Origin: Hominimerdicola alba
Lineage (GTDB): Bacteria > Bacillota > Clostridia > Oscillospirales > Ruminococcaceae
Direction of reading: 5' to 3'
DNA length: 64,000 nt
Assembly: GCF_900109655.1 (NCBI RefSeq)
Contig: NZ_FOAT01000001.1
Span: forward strand, 124,001 to 188,000
The notes beneath the pieces were generated by a model, which made no database searches, was not told the origin of the DNA, and saw only the letters and a list, made by a program, of their open reading frames with translations. This document shows, in pieces, positions 37,031 through 44,866 of this stretch. Each line of letters opens with the position of its first letter. The first letter of the stretch is position 1. Both the position numbers and the translations under genes were made by a program.

Positions 37031-37849
37031 TCATATACCCAGACGTCCGTATATATACTCAAGTGCCGCTGCAACAGCGTCCTCTTCGCAGGAAACATCA
37101 AGCACAAGGTCGCAGACCTTCTTGACTTCCTCTACTGCGTTTGAAGGACATATTGCCACATCGGCAGCCTGGAGCATTTCAATATCATTATTGTAATCGC
37201 CCATAGCAACGAAGGTGTAATCCTCCATGCCGCAGAGCGACCGCATTTTTTCAAGAGCCGAACCCTTCGAGATATTCTGTGGAAGGATCTCATAATACTC
37301 GGGAGCGCTTCGGACAAAGTCTACGCCTGTCCAGCCGCGTTTCTCTACGTAATCCATAAGTCTATCCATCTTTTCGGGTTCAATGGCGAAGAGCACTTTG
37401 TACCAATCGCCTGGCATTTCATCTACCCCGCATAGAACGGGTTTTACTTTACAGATGACATTGTGTTTTGCTTCCAGCGGAGTCATCTGCGGTACATATA
37501 CAGCATCAAGTGTAAGTACTTCACACCCAACATCGGGATTATCTCTGAGTATCTCTGAGACGATACCCCTGGTGAAATCTGGTACGAAAACATCATGTAT
37601 CTGCTTTTGGCGGTCAAGGTCGTAGACCATTCCGCCGTTGCTCATGATTATGGGACAATTGACACTGAAAGATTCAAAATACTGCTGTGCTGCCTGAATA
37701 GCTCTGCCTGTGGCAATAGAGAATTTTCCGCCTTTGCTCTGGAAATCTGCTATCGCTTCAATGCTTCGCTGTCCCGGTATTTTGCTTGACGGCAGAAATG
37801 TACCGTCCATATCGGTTATAAGCAGTACCTTGTATATATCTTCAAACAT
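37031..37849 (-). CDS. HAD-superfamily (Cof-type) phosphatase
   Basis: A 272-residue haloacid dehalogenase-like enzyme. Motif I is LLITDMDGTFLPSS near residue 10 (nucleophile Asp), motif II is IMSNGGMVYD, and motif IV is MGDYNNDIEMLQAADVAICPSNA near 215-237. Cof-type enzymes dephosphorylate sugar phosphates or flavin precursors; the substrate here is unknown. It starts eight bases after the rluD stop, in the lspA-rluD unit. Confidence 0.92.
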   Translation of the reverse strand: MFEDIYKVLLITDMDGTFLPSSKIPGQRSIEAIADFQSKGGKFSIATGRAIQAAQQYFESFSVNCPIIMSNGGMVYDLDRQKQIHDVFVPDFTRGIVSEILRDNPDVGCEVLTLDAVYVPQMTPLEAKHNVICKVKPVLCGVDEMPGDWYKVLFAIEPEKMDRLMDYVEKRGWTGVDFVRSAPEYYEILPQNISKGSALEKMRSLCGMEDYTFVAMGDYNNDIEMLQAADVAICPSNAVEEVKKVCDLVLDVSCEEDAVAAALEYIYGRLGI

Positions 37850-37857
37850 TAAAAATG

Positions 37858-38772
37858 TTATCCTTTCCTTAGCTTATCAAGCACCTTGACAAAATATTCT
37901 GGCAGTTCACTGTCGAACTCCATATACTCACCGCTTTCGGGGTGAATGAATCCCAGCTTTTTAGCGTGAAGACACTGACCTGCAAGTCCTTTATACGCCT
38001 TACCGTAGACATCGTCACCAATTACGGGATGTCCGATAAAGGCGGAATGAACCCTTATCTGATGAGTACGCCCTGTTTCAAGTCTGAATTTGACCAGTGA
38101 ATACTGACCCAGGTCTTCGAGAACTTCGTAGTGAGTAACAGCTTCCTTGCAGTTCTGATAAGTCACGCACATTTTCTTGCGGTCTAACTTGCTTCTGCCT
38201 ATCGGTTCGTTGACAGTACCTGTCAAGTCTTTGAACCTGCCGACGCATATGGCGTTGTATTCACGGGTGAATCTGTGATCTTTGATCTGTTCGGCAAGAA
38301 AATTATGAGCCTTATCGGTCTTTGCAACCATCAGCAGACCGCTTGTGAATTTATCTATCCTGTGGACGATACCCGGGCGGATAACGCCGTTGATAGAAGA
38401 TAATCTGCCTTTACAGTGGAACATCAGCGCGTTTACGAGAGTACCGTCAGGATTGCCTGCCGCGGGATGGACTACCATTCCCTGAGGCTTATTTACCACT
38501 AACAGCGAGTCGTCCTCGTATACGATATCTATCGGGATATCCTGTGGTTCGGCTTTTAGTTCTTCGGGCTCGGGGATATCAACAGTAACGTTATCACCGT
38601 TTTTCATCTTGTAATTCTTGCTGACAGCTTTGCCATTAACAAGAACACATCCCTCGGTCACAAGTTTTTGCAGTGCCGACCGCGACATATCAGACAGCTG
38701 TTCGGACAGAGTTTTATCTATCCTTTCGCCGATATTTTCAGTCACTGCGGTAAATTCAAAACGATCAGGCAT
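37858..38772 (-). CDS. rluD: RluA-family pseudouridine synthase (RluD-like)
   Basis: A 304-residue enzyme with an N-terminal S4 RNA-binding domain (SALQKLVTEGCVLVNGKAV) and the catalytic motif RPGIVHRIDKFTSGLLMVAK near residues 130-150, containing the catalytic Asp. RluD-type enzymes isomerise uridines in 23S rRNA helix 69 (positions 1911, 1915 and 1917 in E. coli). It overlaps the lspA stop by 8 bases, the common lspA-rluD pairing in Firmicutes. Which uridines are modified cannot be read from sequence. Confidence 0.93.
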   Translation of the reverse strand: MPDRFEFTAVTENIGERIDKTLSEQLSDMSRSALQKLVTEGCVLVNGKAVSKNYKMKNGDNVTVDIPEPEELKAEPQDIPIDIVYEDDSLLVVNKPQGMVVHPAAGNPDGTLVNALMFHCKGRLSSINGVIRPGIVHRIDKFTSGLLMVAKTDKAHNFLAEQIKDHRFTREYNAICVGRFKDLTGTVNEPIGRSKLDRKKMCVTYQNCKEAVTHYEVLEDLGQYSLVKFRLETGRTHQIRVHSAFIGHPVIGDDVYGKAYKGLAGQCLHAKKLGFIHPESGEYMEFDSELPEYFVKVLDKLRKG

Positions 38773-39274
38773 CTGCTTTTACCTTTTTCTTATCAAGTTT
38801 ATCTGATTTACTCTTTTTGACATCTGAAATAACGATTGAGAGACAGAAAGCTATAGCTCCCAGCACTATACAGATGTCTGCAAAATTGAATATCGGGAAA
38901 TCTATGGGCTCAAATTTGATATAGTCAATGACCTCATGCATCCTCACTCTGTCGATGAGATTGCCTACACCGCCCGCGATTATCATAGCCACCGAAACTA
39001 TTTCAAGTTTACTGCCTTTGCGCACCTTGTACATATAGAATATGCCTGCAATGCACACGATTATCGGCAGTGACACCAGAAACCAGGTCTTTCCTGACAT
39101 AATGCTCCACGCTGCACCTGAGTTCCTTATATGTGTCAAGCTGAATATCTTTGCATCACCGAACTTGATAACTTCAATAACTTTGCCAAGTTCGATCTTA
39201 TTATTTACAACTACTTTCAGCACCTGATCTGTAACGATCAGAAATGCCGCAAGCAAAAGTGAAAGTGCGAACAT
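38765..39274 (-). CDS. lspA: Lipoprotein signal peptidase
   Basis: A 169-residue four-helix membrane aspartyl protease. The family motifs are visible: N-terminal TDQVLKVVV, RNSGAAWSI near residue 57, and the catalytic pair in GNLIDRVR and DFPIFNFADICI. It cleaves prolipoproteins after lipidation, for example the GHL10 lipoprotein encoded near 59 kb. The C-terminal tail is unusually lysine-rich. GGAGG lies upstream of ATG 39274. Confidence 0.96.
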   Translation of the reverse strand: MFALSLLLAAFLIVTDQVLKVVVNNKIELGKVIEVIKFGDAKIFSLTHIRNSGAAWSIMSGKTWFLVSLPIIVCIAGIFYMYKVRKGSKLEIVSVAMIIAGGVGNLIDRVRMHEVIDYIKFEPIDFPIFNFADICIVLGAIAFCLSIVISDVKKSKSDKLDKKKVKADA

Positions 39275-39307
39275 TTCACACCTGCCCTCCGAGAGTATTT
39301 TAAACCA

Positions 39308-39335
39308 TCAAAAGGCCCTGCAAAAACAGAGCCTT
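39308..39335 (-). terminator. Intrinsic terminator of the divIVA cluster
   Basis: On the minus strand AAGGCTCTG pairs with CAGGGCCTT (one mismatch region) around a T-rich loop and is followed by TTTTGATGG. It lies between divIVA and lspA and may not be complete. Confidence 0.7.
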
Positions 39336-39345
39336 CATAGACCTA

Positions 39346-40155
39346 TTAACCGTTCTTTTTGCCGAACTGGAGATCTTCAGGATTGGGCTTGTGTATTACG
39401 GGGTCGAAAGAGCCTGTGTTCAGTACCTTGTCAAGTTCTGCTGTGGATGCAGTGGGAGCTGCCTGCTGAACAGGTACGGGCTGCTGAACGGGCTGTTCCT
39501 GGACAGGCTCGTCACCGAAACCTTCTGTCATGTCAGCTGCGTCCTCATACTCTTCTTCGTCATCGTAATATTCACCTTCGCCGTTTTCGTAAGCTTCAAG
39601 CTCCTCGTCGGTGAGTGTAGGCAATTTCATGACCAGCTTGATCTGCTCCTGATAGAGAGAAGTGAGTTCGGACTTGAAGTAAGTAACCTCGGCTCTCAGC
39701 TCGTCGTAAGCTGCTTTTTCCTCATCATAAGCATCTCTGAGAGCATTGATCTTCTGCTCAGTGATCTCGGTGTTCTCCTTGATGAGTGCAGCACATCTTT
39801 CCTTGTGCTCTCTTACGATCTTTTCGCACTCTGCTGCGGACTGCTCAGCCAGCTTTCTCTGTTCGCTCTTAGCACCGTCAACGATTGCAGCTGCTTTGTT
39901 CTTAGCGTCGTTGATTATTTTGGCTGCTTCTTTCTGTGCAGAAAGAAGAGCACCCTTGATAGCGTCCTCGTCCTCTTTATACTCGCTGACTTTTTCTACC
40001 AGCTTGGATATCTTAGCTTCGCTGTCGGCATTTTCTGCTTCAAGTGCTGCAAATTCTTTTGCTACCTCAGCCAGAAATCTGTCTACTTGCGCCGGGCTGT
40101 AACCATTTTTTTCAGATTCAAAAGCTGCGCTTTTGATACTTTTTGCTGTCATCAT
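39346..40155 (-). CDS. divIVA: DivIVA-domain protein
   Basis: A 269-residue protein with the DivIVA N-terminal motif (FESEKNGYSPAQVDRFLAEV near residues 12-30), a long coiled coil to about residue 175, an acidic Glu/Tyr/Asp-rich stretch, and a Gln-Pro-rich tail. DivIVA binds curved membranes at poles and septa and recruits other proteins. The gene order sepF-ylmH-divIVA is that of the division cluster in other Firmicutes. ATG 40155 has AGGAGG eight bases upstream. Confidence 0.92.
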   Translation of the reverse strand: MMTAKSIKSAAFESEKNGYSPAQVDRFLAEVAKEFAALEAENADSEAKISKLVEKVSEYKEDEDAIKGALLSAQKEAAKIINDAKNKAAAIVDGAKSEQRKLAEQSAAECEKIVREHKERCAALIKENTEITEQKINALRDAYDEEKAAYDELRAEVTYFKSELTSLYQEQIKLVMKLPTLTDEELEAYENGEGEYYDDEEEYEDAADMTEGFGDEPVQEQPVQQPVPVQQAAPTASTAELDKVLNTGSFDPVIHKPNPEDLQFGKKNG

Positions 40156-40167
40156 TATTATGTCCTC

Positions 40168-40950
40168 CTAAATATATTTACAAATAGTGATATGAATTCT
40201 GTCCTTATGACTTACACCGTCAACGGATCTGAGCAGGAACTTTCCGTGACCTCTTGCGGAGATCTTATCCCCAGACTCAACAGTTCTGCTTGGCTGATCT
40301 GTTTTTTCGTGAGAAACTTCGACAACCCCGCCTTTTATCAGGCCGGAAGCCTTTTCACGCGAGATCCTAAGTGCAAGTGACAGCACGCTGTCCAGTCTTA
40401 GCGAAGCAACTGTACCCGTTATTTCCCGAAATTCGGGTTCTTTAACAGACTGTGCGTCAAAGCCTTCTTCAGTCTTGACACCAACTCTGCCAATTTTTGA
40501 TATCCCGAGAACGTCCCGTGCAACAGTATCTTTAACAAATACCGTAGCCAAACCAATGCTTACAAGGATATCACCGACACAGCCGCGGGTAATGCCCAAA
40601 GCCATAAGTGAACCCAGAAAATCTCTGTGGCTCAGCTTGTCCTCGGGACGAAATCTGAATGTCACCGCCTGCATCGGGAATGTTTCAATGATATTTTCAT
40701 CGCTGTACTGCGGATACACGCAGAGCATTTTTCTCTCAGCGTTTTCATATCCGCCCCACAGCAAGTAATTTTCGTATTTTACCGAAGCCATGACCTTTTC
40801 GCAAAGCCTGCACTGCCTTTCATCGAGAAATGCTGAATACTTTGTTATGTACTTTTCTTCTGCCATTTCCGTCCAGTCAAGAAAAGTTGAAAGCAGGCGC
40901 TTATCGTCATCGCTCAGTTCATTAAGGAATGAAAAATTCCTAAGCTTCAT
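40168..40950 (-). CDS. ylmH: YlmH-like S4-domain RNA-binding protein
   Basis: A 260-residue protein with the YlmH layout: an N-terminal part shared with the family (LSDDDKRLLSTFLDWTE), a middle region with DFLGSLMALGITRGCVGDI, and a C-terminal S4 domain (LSLALRISREKASGLIKGGVVEVS). YlmH binds ribosome-related RNA and has been linked to ribosome quality control. Its start overlaps the sepF stop by one base. Position in the sepF-divIVA cluster fits the family. Confidence 0.93.
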   Translation of the reverse strand: MKLRNFSFLNELSDDDKRLLSTFLDWTEMAEEKYITKYSAFLDERQCRLCEKVMASVKYENYLLWGGYENAERKMLCVYPQYSDENIIETFPMQAVTFRFRPEDKLSHRDFLGSLMALGITRGCVGDILVSIGLATVFVKDTVARDVLGISKIGRVGVKTEEGFDAQSVKEPEFREITGTVASLRLDSVLSLALRISREKASGLIKGGVVEVSHEKTDQPSRTVESGDKISARGHGKFLLRSVDGVSHKDRIHITICKYI

Positions 40951-41549
40951 CAGAAGCTGTAACCGTTATTTTCAAGTTCGGTCAGCAGATCTTTGCCGTC
41001 GAACTTTACATTCTTTGACATGATGGCAAAAGTCTTCTGTGCCATCATCTTTATCTGAGCCTTGTTAGCGTAAGCAACGCCCGAGAGAAAATCAAGTATT
41101 CTCTTAGCGTCATCGCTCTTTACCATTTCAAGATTAAGTATTACCGTTTTGTACGCGTTTATATCGTCGCCGATGCTCCTTACCTCGGAGAAATCAACAG
41201 GTCTGGCAAGTACGATCTGTAAAGTAGTTGTCTGATCAAAGCTCATAGTGTGCTCCCCCTCATATCTGTTTGCTGAGCTTGTCCCTGTACTGAATGAGGA
41301 CTCGCTCCCGGTCTTGGATCTTGTAAAGCTTTCTTCAAAAGTAAATGGTCTTTCTGTGAAGACATCATTCTCTTTTGAACGTGCGCCTGACTTGGATTTT
41401 GAACCGCTGAAATCATTATCATCAAAGAAGCCGTCTTTTGCTGATGAACCTTTGCTGCTCTTAGGCGAACCGAAATCCTGTCCGAAATCAACTTCGTCGG
41501 ATTCGTCTTCACCTATAAAAAGATTTGTAAAACCTTTTAATATGCCCAT
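40950..41549 (-). CDS. sepF: Cell division protein SepF
   Basis: A 199-residue protein with an N-terminal membrane-binding helix (MGILKGFTNLFIG), a long Ser-Lys-Asp-rich linker (about residues 20-110), and a C-terminal SepF domain (LQIVLARPVDFSEVRSIGDDI; RILDFLSGVAYAN). SepF tethers FtsZ filaments to the membrane and helps shape the septum. The linker is long for the family. It is three bases from yggS and one base from ylmH, in one operon. Confidence 0.93.
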   Translation of the reverse strand: MGILKGFTNLFIGEDESDEVDFGQDFGSPKSSKGSSAKDGFFDDNDFSGSKSKSGARSKENDVFTERPFTFEESFTRSKTGSESSFSTGTSSANRYEGEHTMSFDQTTTLQIVLARPVDFSEVRSIGDDINAYKTVILNLEMVKSDDAKRILDFLSGVAYANKAQIKMMAQKTFAIMSKNVKFDGKDLLTELENNGYSF

Positions 41550-41552
41550 TAT

Positions 41553-42230
41553 CTAACCCTCCAAATAATTTCTGGCACCGAACAGTGCGGTACCTATACG
41601 TACGAGGTTTGAGCCGTGCTTTATTGCAAGCTCATAATCTCCGGACATTCCCATCGAGAGTATCTCCATGGAAACGTTGGGCACAGATCTTTCCTTTACA
41701 CGGAGAAAGATGCTGTGCATACGGTCGAACATATCCTCACCGCAGCCCACGGGCGGTATAGCCATAAGTCCTTTGATGCGGACATTTTCCAGCTGTGCGG
41801 TCTCATAGATGAGCTCATCCAGCCCCTCTTCTGCAACACCGCTCTTGCTCGCTTCATCGCCGATATTTATCTCGAGCAGAACATCCATGGTCCTGTCATT
41901 CTTTGCGGCGAGTCTGTTTATCTCTTTTGCGAGCTTGATACTGTCGACTGACTGTATCATTGAGACTTCGTTTATAATATATTTGACCTTATTTGTTTGC
42001 AGGCGTCCTATCATATGCACCTGCGCCGTTTTGATATAACTGTCTTTTTTTGAAAGATATTCCTGTACTCTGTTCTCACCCAGCAGAGTAATTCCCTGCT
42101 CTATCGCGAAATTGATCTTTTCGGGAGCAACAGTCTTTGTCACAGCCATAATGTCTATCTTTTCATCACTGCTGCGATACTTTGCTCTAGCGTTTTCCAC
42201 ATTATCACAAATTCGCTTGTAGTTTTCCAA
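41553..42230 (-). CDS. YggS/YlmE-family PLP-binding protein
   Basis: A 225-residue fold-type III PLP protein (PROSC family). The PLP lysine is in MAVTKTVAPEKI near residue 30, with LLGENRVQEYL, HMIGRLQTNKVKYI, and C-terminal LSMGMSGDYELAIKHGSNLVRIGTALFG. It buffers PLP and amino acids without a known reaction. A longer frame from 42293 runs into the preceding gene; TTG 42230 was chosen because GGTGAAG sits just upstream and the family starts there. It lies 13 bases after the HlyD-like stop. Confidence 0.93.
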   Translation of the reverse strand: MENYKRICDNVENARAKYRSSDEKIDIMAVTKTVAPEKINFAIEQGITLLGENRVQEYLSKKDSYIKTAQVHMIGRLQTNKVKYIINEVSMIQSVDSIKLAKEINRLAAKNDRTMDVLLEINIGDEASKSGVAEEGLDELIYETAQLENVRIKGLMAIPPVGCGEDMFDRMHSIFLRVKERSVPNVSMEILSMGMSGDYELAIKHGSNLVRIGTALFGARNYLEG

Positions 42231-42243
42231 TACTTCACCGAAC

Positions 42244-43473
42244 TCATTCTGAGGACACTGTGTCCCCTTCGGTCTCACTGTTGACTGACACATCTTTATT
42301 TGATACCACCTCTAGCAGAATTTGATCATAAAGCAACAGATAATCCTGATCAGAAGTATTCTCCGAAAGAACGAAATCGTCGCCCTCATATATGACCTTG
42401 ATCTTCTTGAAGGAGATATCCTTGCCTAGTATCACGTAAACGCCCTTTTCGTCTCCCTGGAACCTGAGAGCGCTTCTTGGCACTTTGATGCCCTGATATT
42501 CGTCAAAAATAAGCTTTGCGGAAAGAACTCTGGAATCTACGAGAGTCTGATCAACTCTGTCGCAGTCAAGTACGATGATCATATTATCACCGCTGGATTT
42601 CACAGAATCTACTTTACAGTTATATACTGTTCTTGAAGAATTCAGTTTGAGTGATACCTCAGCGTCGTCAGTGATCCTTGAATCTGCCTTTACTATACCG
42701 ACGATCTTGCAGTTATAACTGTCGAAGGTCTTGCCTATTGCATTGGCAGGTGCTGATTTTCCACCCTTTATGACATCACGAATATCACTTTCGCTCAGAT
42801 TTCCAACATCGGAAGTCTTGAGTTTATCTTCGTAGCCGTCTGCATAGGATACAAAATATCCTGTCCTGTCAGACTTTATAACATCATCCGGCTCGGTTGC
42901 CATATCAATAAGGTTGTTCCGCTCGGACTTAAGTGTATCGATAGCTTCGGAAAATCCTGCTTCGGTACCTGTAATCACGCTGTACATATTACTGTTCAGC
43001 GCTATCCTTGATCTTATATCGGGTATCCTGTCAAGTTCCCTGTTCTCCACCGCTTCAAGAAGATCGTTATAACCGTTCTTTACTCCCGAAATAAGCGCAT
43101 CGGGTTCGGCATAATTGGTAGTTGCGGGATCCTGAGCTTTTTCAAGCTGTTCTATCTCAGCATCTATCTCGGCTATTCTGTCCTTGGCATATATAGCCTT
43201 TTCAGATGTGTATACCTCAGCGATAGTATTGTTCACCGAGACTTTGCTGCCGTCGGGATACTTATAATCAAGTATTCCTGTGCCGTTATATGTTACCACG
43301 CTCTCGTCCCTGACTATTATTCCGTCGAAGACGATATCTTCATTTACAGTGGCAAGCACTGCTTCTTCGGTATCGTGTTTATCGTGCAGAAAATAGTAGA
43401 CCTGAGTACATATGGTGGTCAGCATCAAAAGTGAAACCAGAGCCGCAAGTATCTTTACGGTCAATGAATTCAT
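42244..43473 (-). CDS. HlyD-like membrane-fusion protein
   Basis: A 409-residue protein with one N-terminal membrane helix (ILAALVSLLMLTTICTQVYYF), a lipoyl/barrel-sandwich type half-site (VYTSEKAIYAKDRIAEIDAEIEQLEKA), a coiled coil, and a C-terminal beta domain (GIKVPRSALRFQGDEKGVYVI). It resembles HlyD/efflux adaptor proteins. Similar genes sit in the sepF cluster of other Clostridia, where no transporter partner is beside them. A division-related role is possible but unproven. It lies 15 bases after hfq. Confidence 0.8.
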   Translation of the reverse strand: MNSLTVKILAALVSLLMLTTICTQVYYFLHDKHDTEEAVLATVNEDIVFDGIIVRDESVVTYNGTGILDYKYPDGSKVSVNNTIAEVYTSEKAIYAKDRIAEIDAEIEQLEKAQDPATTNYAEPDALISGVKNGYNDLLEAVENRELDRIPDIRSRIALNSNMYSVITGTEAGFSEAIDTLKSERNNLIDMATEPDDVIKSDRTGYFVSYADGYEDKLKTSDVGNLSESDIRDVIKGGKSAPANAIGKTFDSYNCKIVGIVKADSRITDDAEVSLKLNSSRTVYNCKVDSVKSSGDNMIIVLDCDRVDQTLVDSRVLSAKLIFDEYQGIKVPRSALRFQGDEKGVYVILGKDISFKKIKVIYEGDDFVLSENTSDQDYLLLYDQILLEVVSNKDVSVNSETEGDTVSSE

Positions 43474-43488
43474 CTGTGCATTACTTCC

Positions 43489-43737
43489 TTATCCTTCTGT
43501 ATGTTCGTTCTTTGCTGCATCAAGGATATTGATGGAACGGTCTGGAACTATTGTAGATATCGCGTGCTTGTACACAACGTTCTGCTTGCCTTCGCAATCG
43601 AGAAATACTACATAGCTGTCGAATGCCTTTACTATACCCTTAAACTGATAGCCGTTCATCAGAATGAACTTGACCATCACCTGTTCCTTTCTTGCCTGAT
43701 TCAGAAATACGTCCTGAAGATTGATATTCTTATTCAC
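43489..43737 (-). CDS. hfq: RNA chaperone Hfq
   Basis: An 82-residue Hfq: [14 protein letters not shown] at the start, Sm1 core ([26 protein letters not shown]), and the Sm2 signature [10 protein letters not shown]. It forms a hexamer that pairs small RNAs and mRNAs. GTG 43737 was chosen because AAGGAG lies eight bases upstream and the earlier GTG is part of that site. It follows miaA, the common miaA-hfq order. Confidence 0.94.
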   Translation of the reverse strand: MNKNINLQDVFLNQARKEQVMVKFILMNGYQFKGIVKAFDSYVVFLDCEGKQNVVYKHAISTIVPDRSINILDAAKNEHTEG

Positions 43738-43861
43738 AATAAACACTCCTTCTCTTTATCTTCGTGTGTCTGAAATAGGGTGTGCAGAAATATGCTCACC
43801 ATACCATACGAATACCGCAAAAGAAACCAACGGCGGCATTCAAACCATAGAGATGCATTTT

Positions 43862-43887
43862 ATTATACATCACACTATATTATAACA
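43862..43887 (-). promoter_or_regulatory. Candidate hfq promoter(s) at the end of miaA
   Basis: On the minus strand two TATAAT boxes (43884-43879 with TGT before it, and 43867-43862) lie about 120 bases before hfq. The -35 boxes are poor, so this is tentative. Confidence 0.4.
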
Positions 43888-44832
43888 CATTATTTCGGAT
43901 TTGGCTACTATATTTTGAACATTTTCAATTATTTTTTTCGATTCGTCAAAATTATCAATTTTCACCCACGAAATATCAGCAACTCGCCTAAACCAGGTGA
44001 GCTGTCTTTTAGCATAATGCCTTGTTTCGAGGATTATTTTTTCCAGACAATCATTTAGTTCGGCTTTGCCCTCAAAGTAAGGCACAAGCTCTTTGTAGCC
44101 TATCGCCTGCCCCGCAGTTGCAAGTCCGCCTTTCTGCCAGACTTCCCTGCACTCCTCCACCATGCCGTTTTCTGCCATTATACGTACTCTTTTTTCGATG
44201 CGGTCATAGAGGTACTGTCTGTTTTCGGCGGTAAGACCAATAATGCAAGCCTTATAAGGAGATTCCTCTCTCCTGCTGTTTACCTTATGCTCAGATAGCT
44301 TTGTTCCCGTAAGTTCAAAAACTTCAATGCCTCTGATGACTCTAGGAAGATTGTTCTCATGAACTTTCTCCGCTGTTTCGGGGTCTATATCTTTAAGCTT
44401 CAGCCAGAGAGCGTGTGCGCCCTCATCTTTTGCCTGTTTTTCAAGTCTCTCACGGATAACGGGATCACTGCCTGTGTCATCGAATATTATATTATCCACC
44501 AGTGAGCTGATATAAAGACCTGTTCCGCCGCATATTATAGGAAGTTTGCCTCGTTCCCTGACTTCTCTTATCTTCTGACCTGCCAGAGAAACATAGTCTG
44601 CCACGCTGAAAGGTTCATCGGGTTCAAGAAAATCTATCAAATGATGAGGTATCCCCTGCATCTCTTCAACGGTGGGCTTAGCTGTGGCGATGTTCAGACC
44701 CTTGTATATCTGCATGGAATCAGCGGATATTACCTCGCCGTTATAAAGCTTCGCCATTTCAACGGCAAGGGCTGTCTTGCCAGAGGCGGTAGGCCCTGCT
44801 ATGACAAGAAGCGGTATTTTGTTTTTATCCAT
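43870..44832 (-). CDS. miaA: tRNA dimethylallyltransferase
   Basis: A 320-residue MiaA. It has the P-loop GPTASGKTALAVEMAK near residues 11-26, SADSMQIYKGLNIATAKP near 38-55, HHLIDFLEPDEPFSVADY, and the C-terminal tRNA-binding QAIGYKELVPY and RRQLTWFRR-like segment (AKRQLTWFRR). It adds dimethylallyl to A37 of tRNAs reading UNN codons; MiaB, encoded 6 kb upstream on the same strand, then methylthiolates it. ATG 44832 has GAGGTGA four bases before it; the longer frame adds 14 non-family residues. Confidence 0.96.
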   Translation of the reverse strand: MDKNKIPLLVIAGPTASGKTALAVEMAKLYNGEVISADSMQIYKGLNIATAKPTVEEMQGIPHHLIDFLEPDEPFSVADYVSLAGQKIREVRERGKLPIICGGTGLYISSLVDNIIFDDTGSDPVIRERLEKQAKDEGAHALWLKLKDIDPETAEKVHENNLPRVIRGIEVFELTGTKLSEHKVNSRREESPYKACIIGLTAENRQYLYDRIEKRVRIMAENGMVEECREVWQKGGLATAGQAIGYKELVPYFEGKAELNDCLEKIILETRHYAKRQLTWFRRVADISWVKIDNFDESKKIIENVQNIVAKSEIMCYNIV

Positions 44833-44866
44833 GCGCTCACCTCTATATATTATAATAGTATACCTG

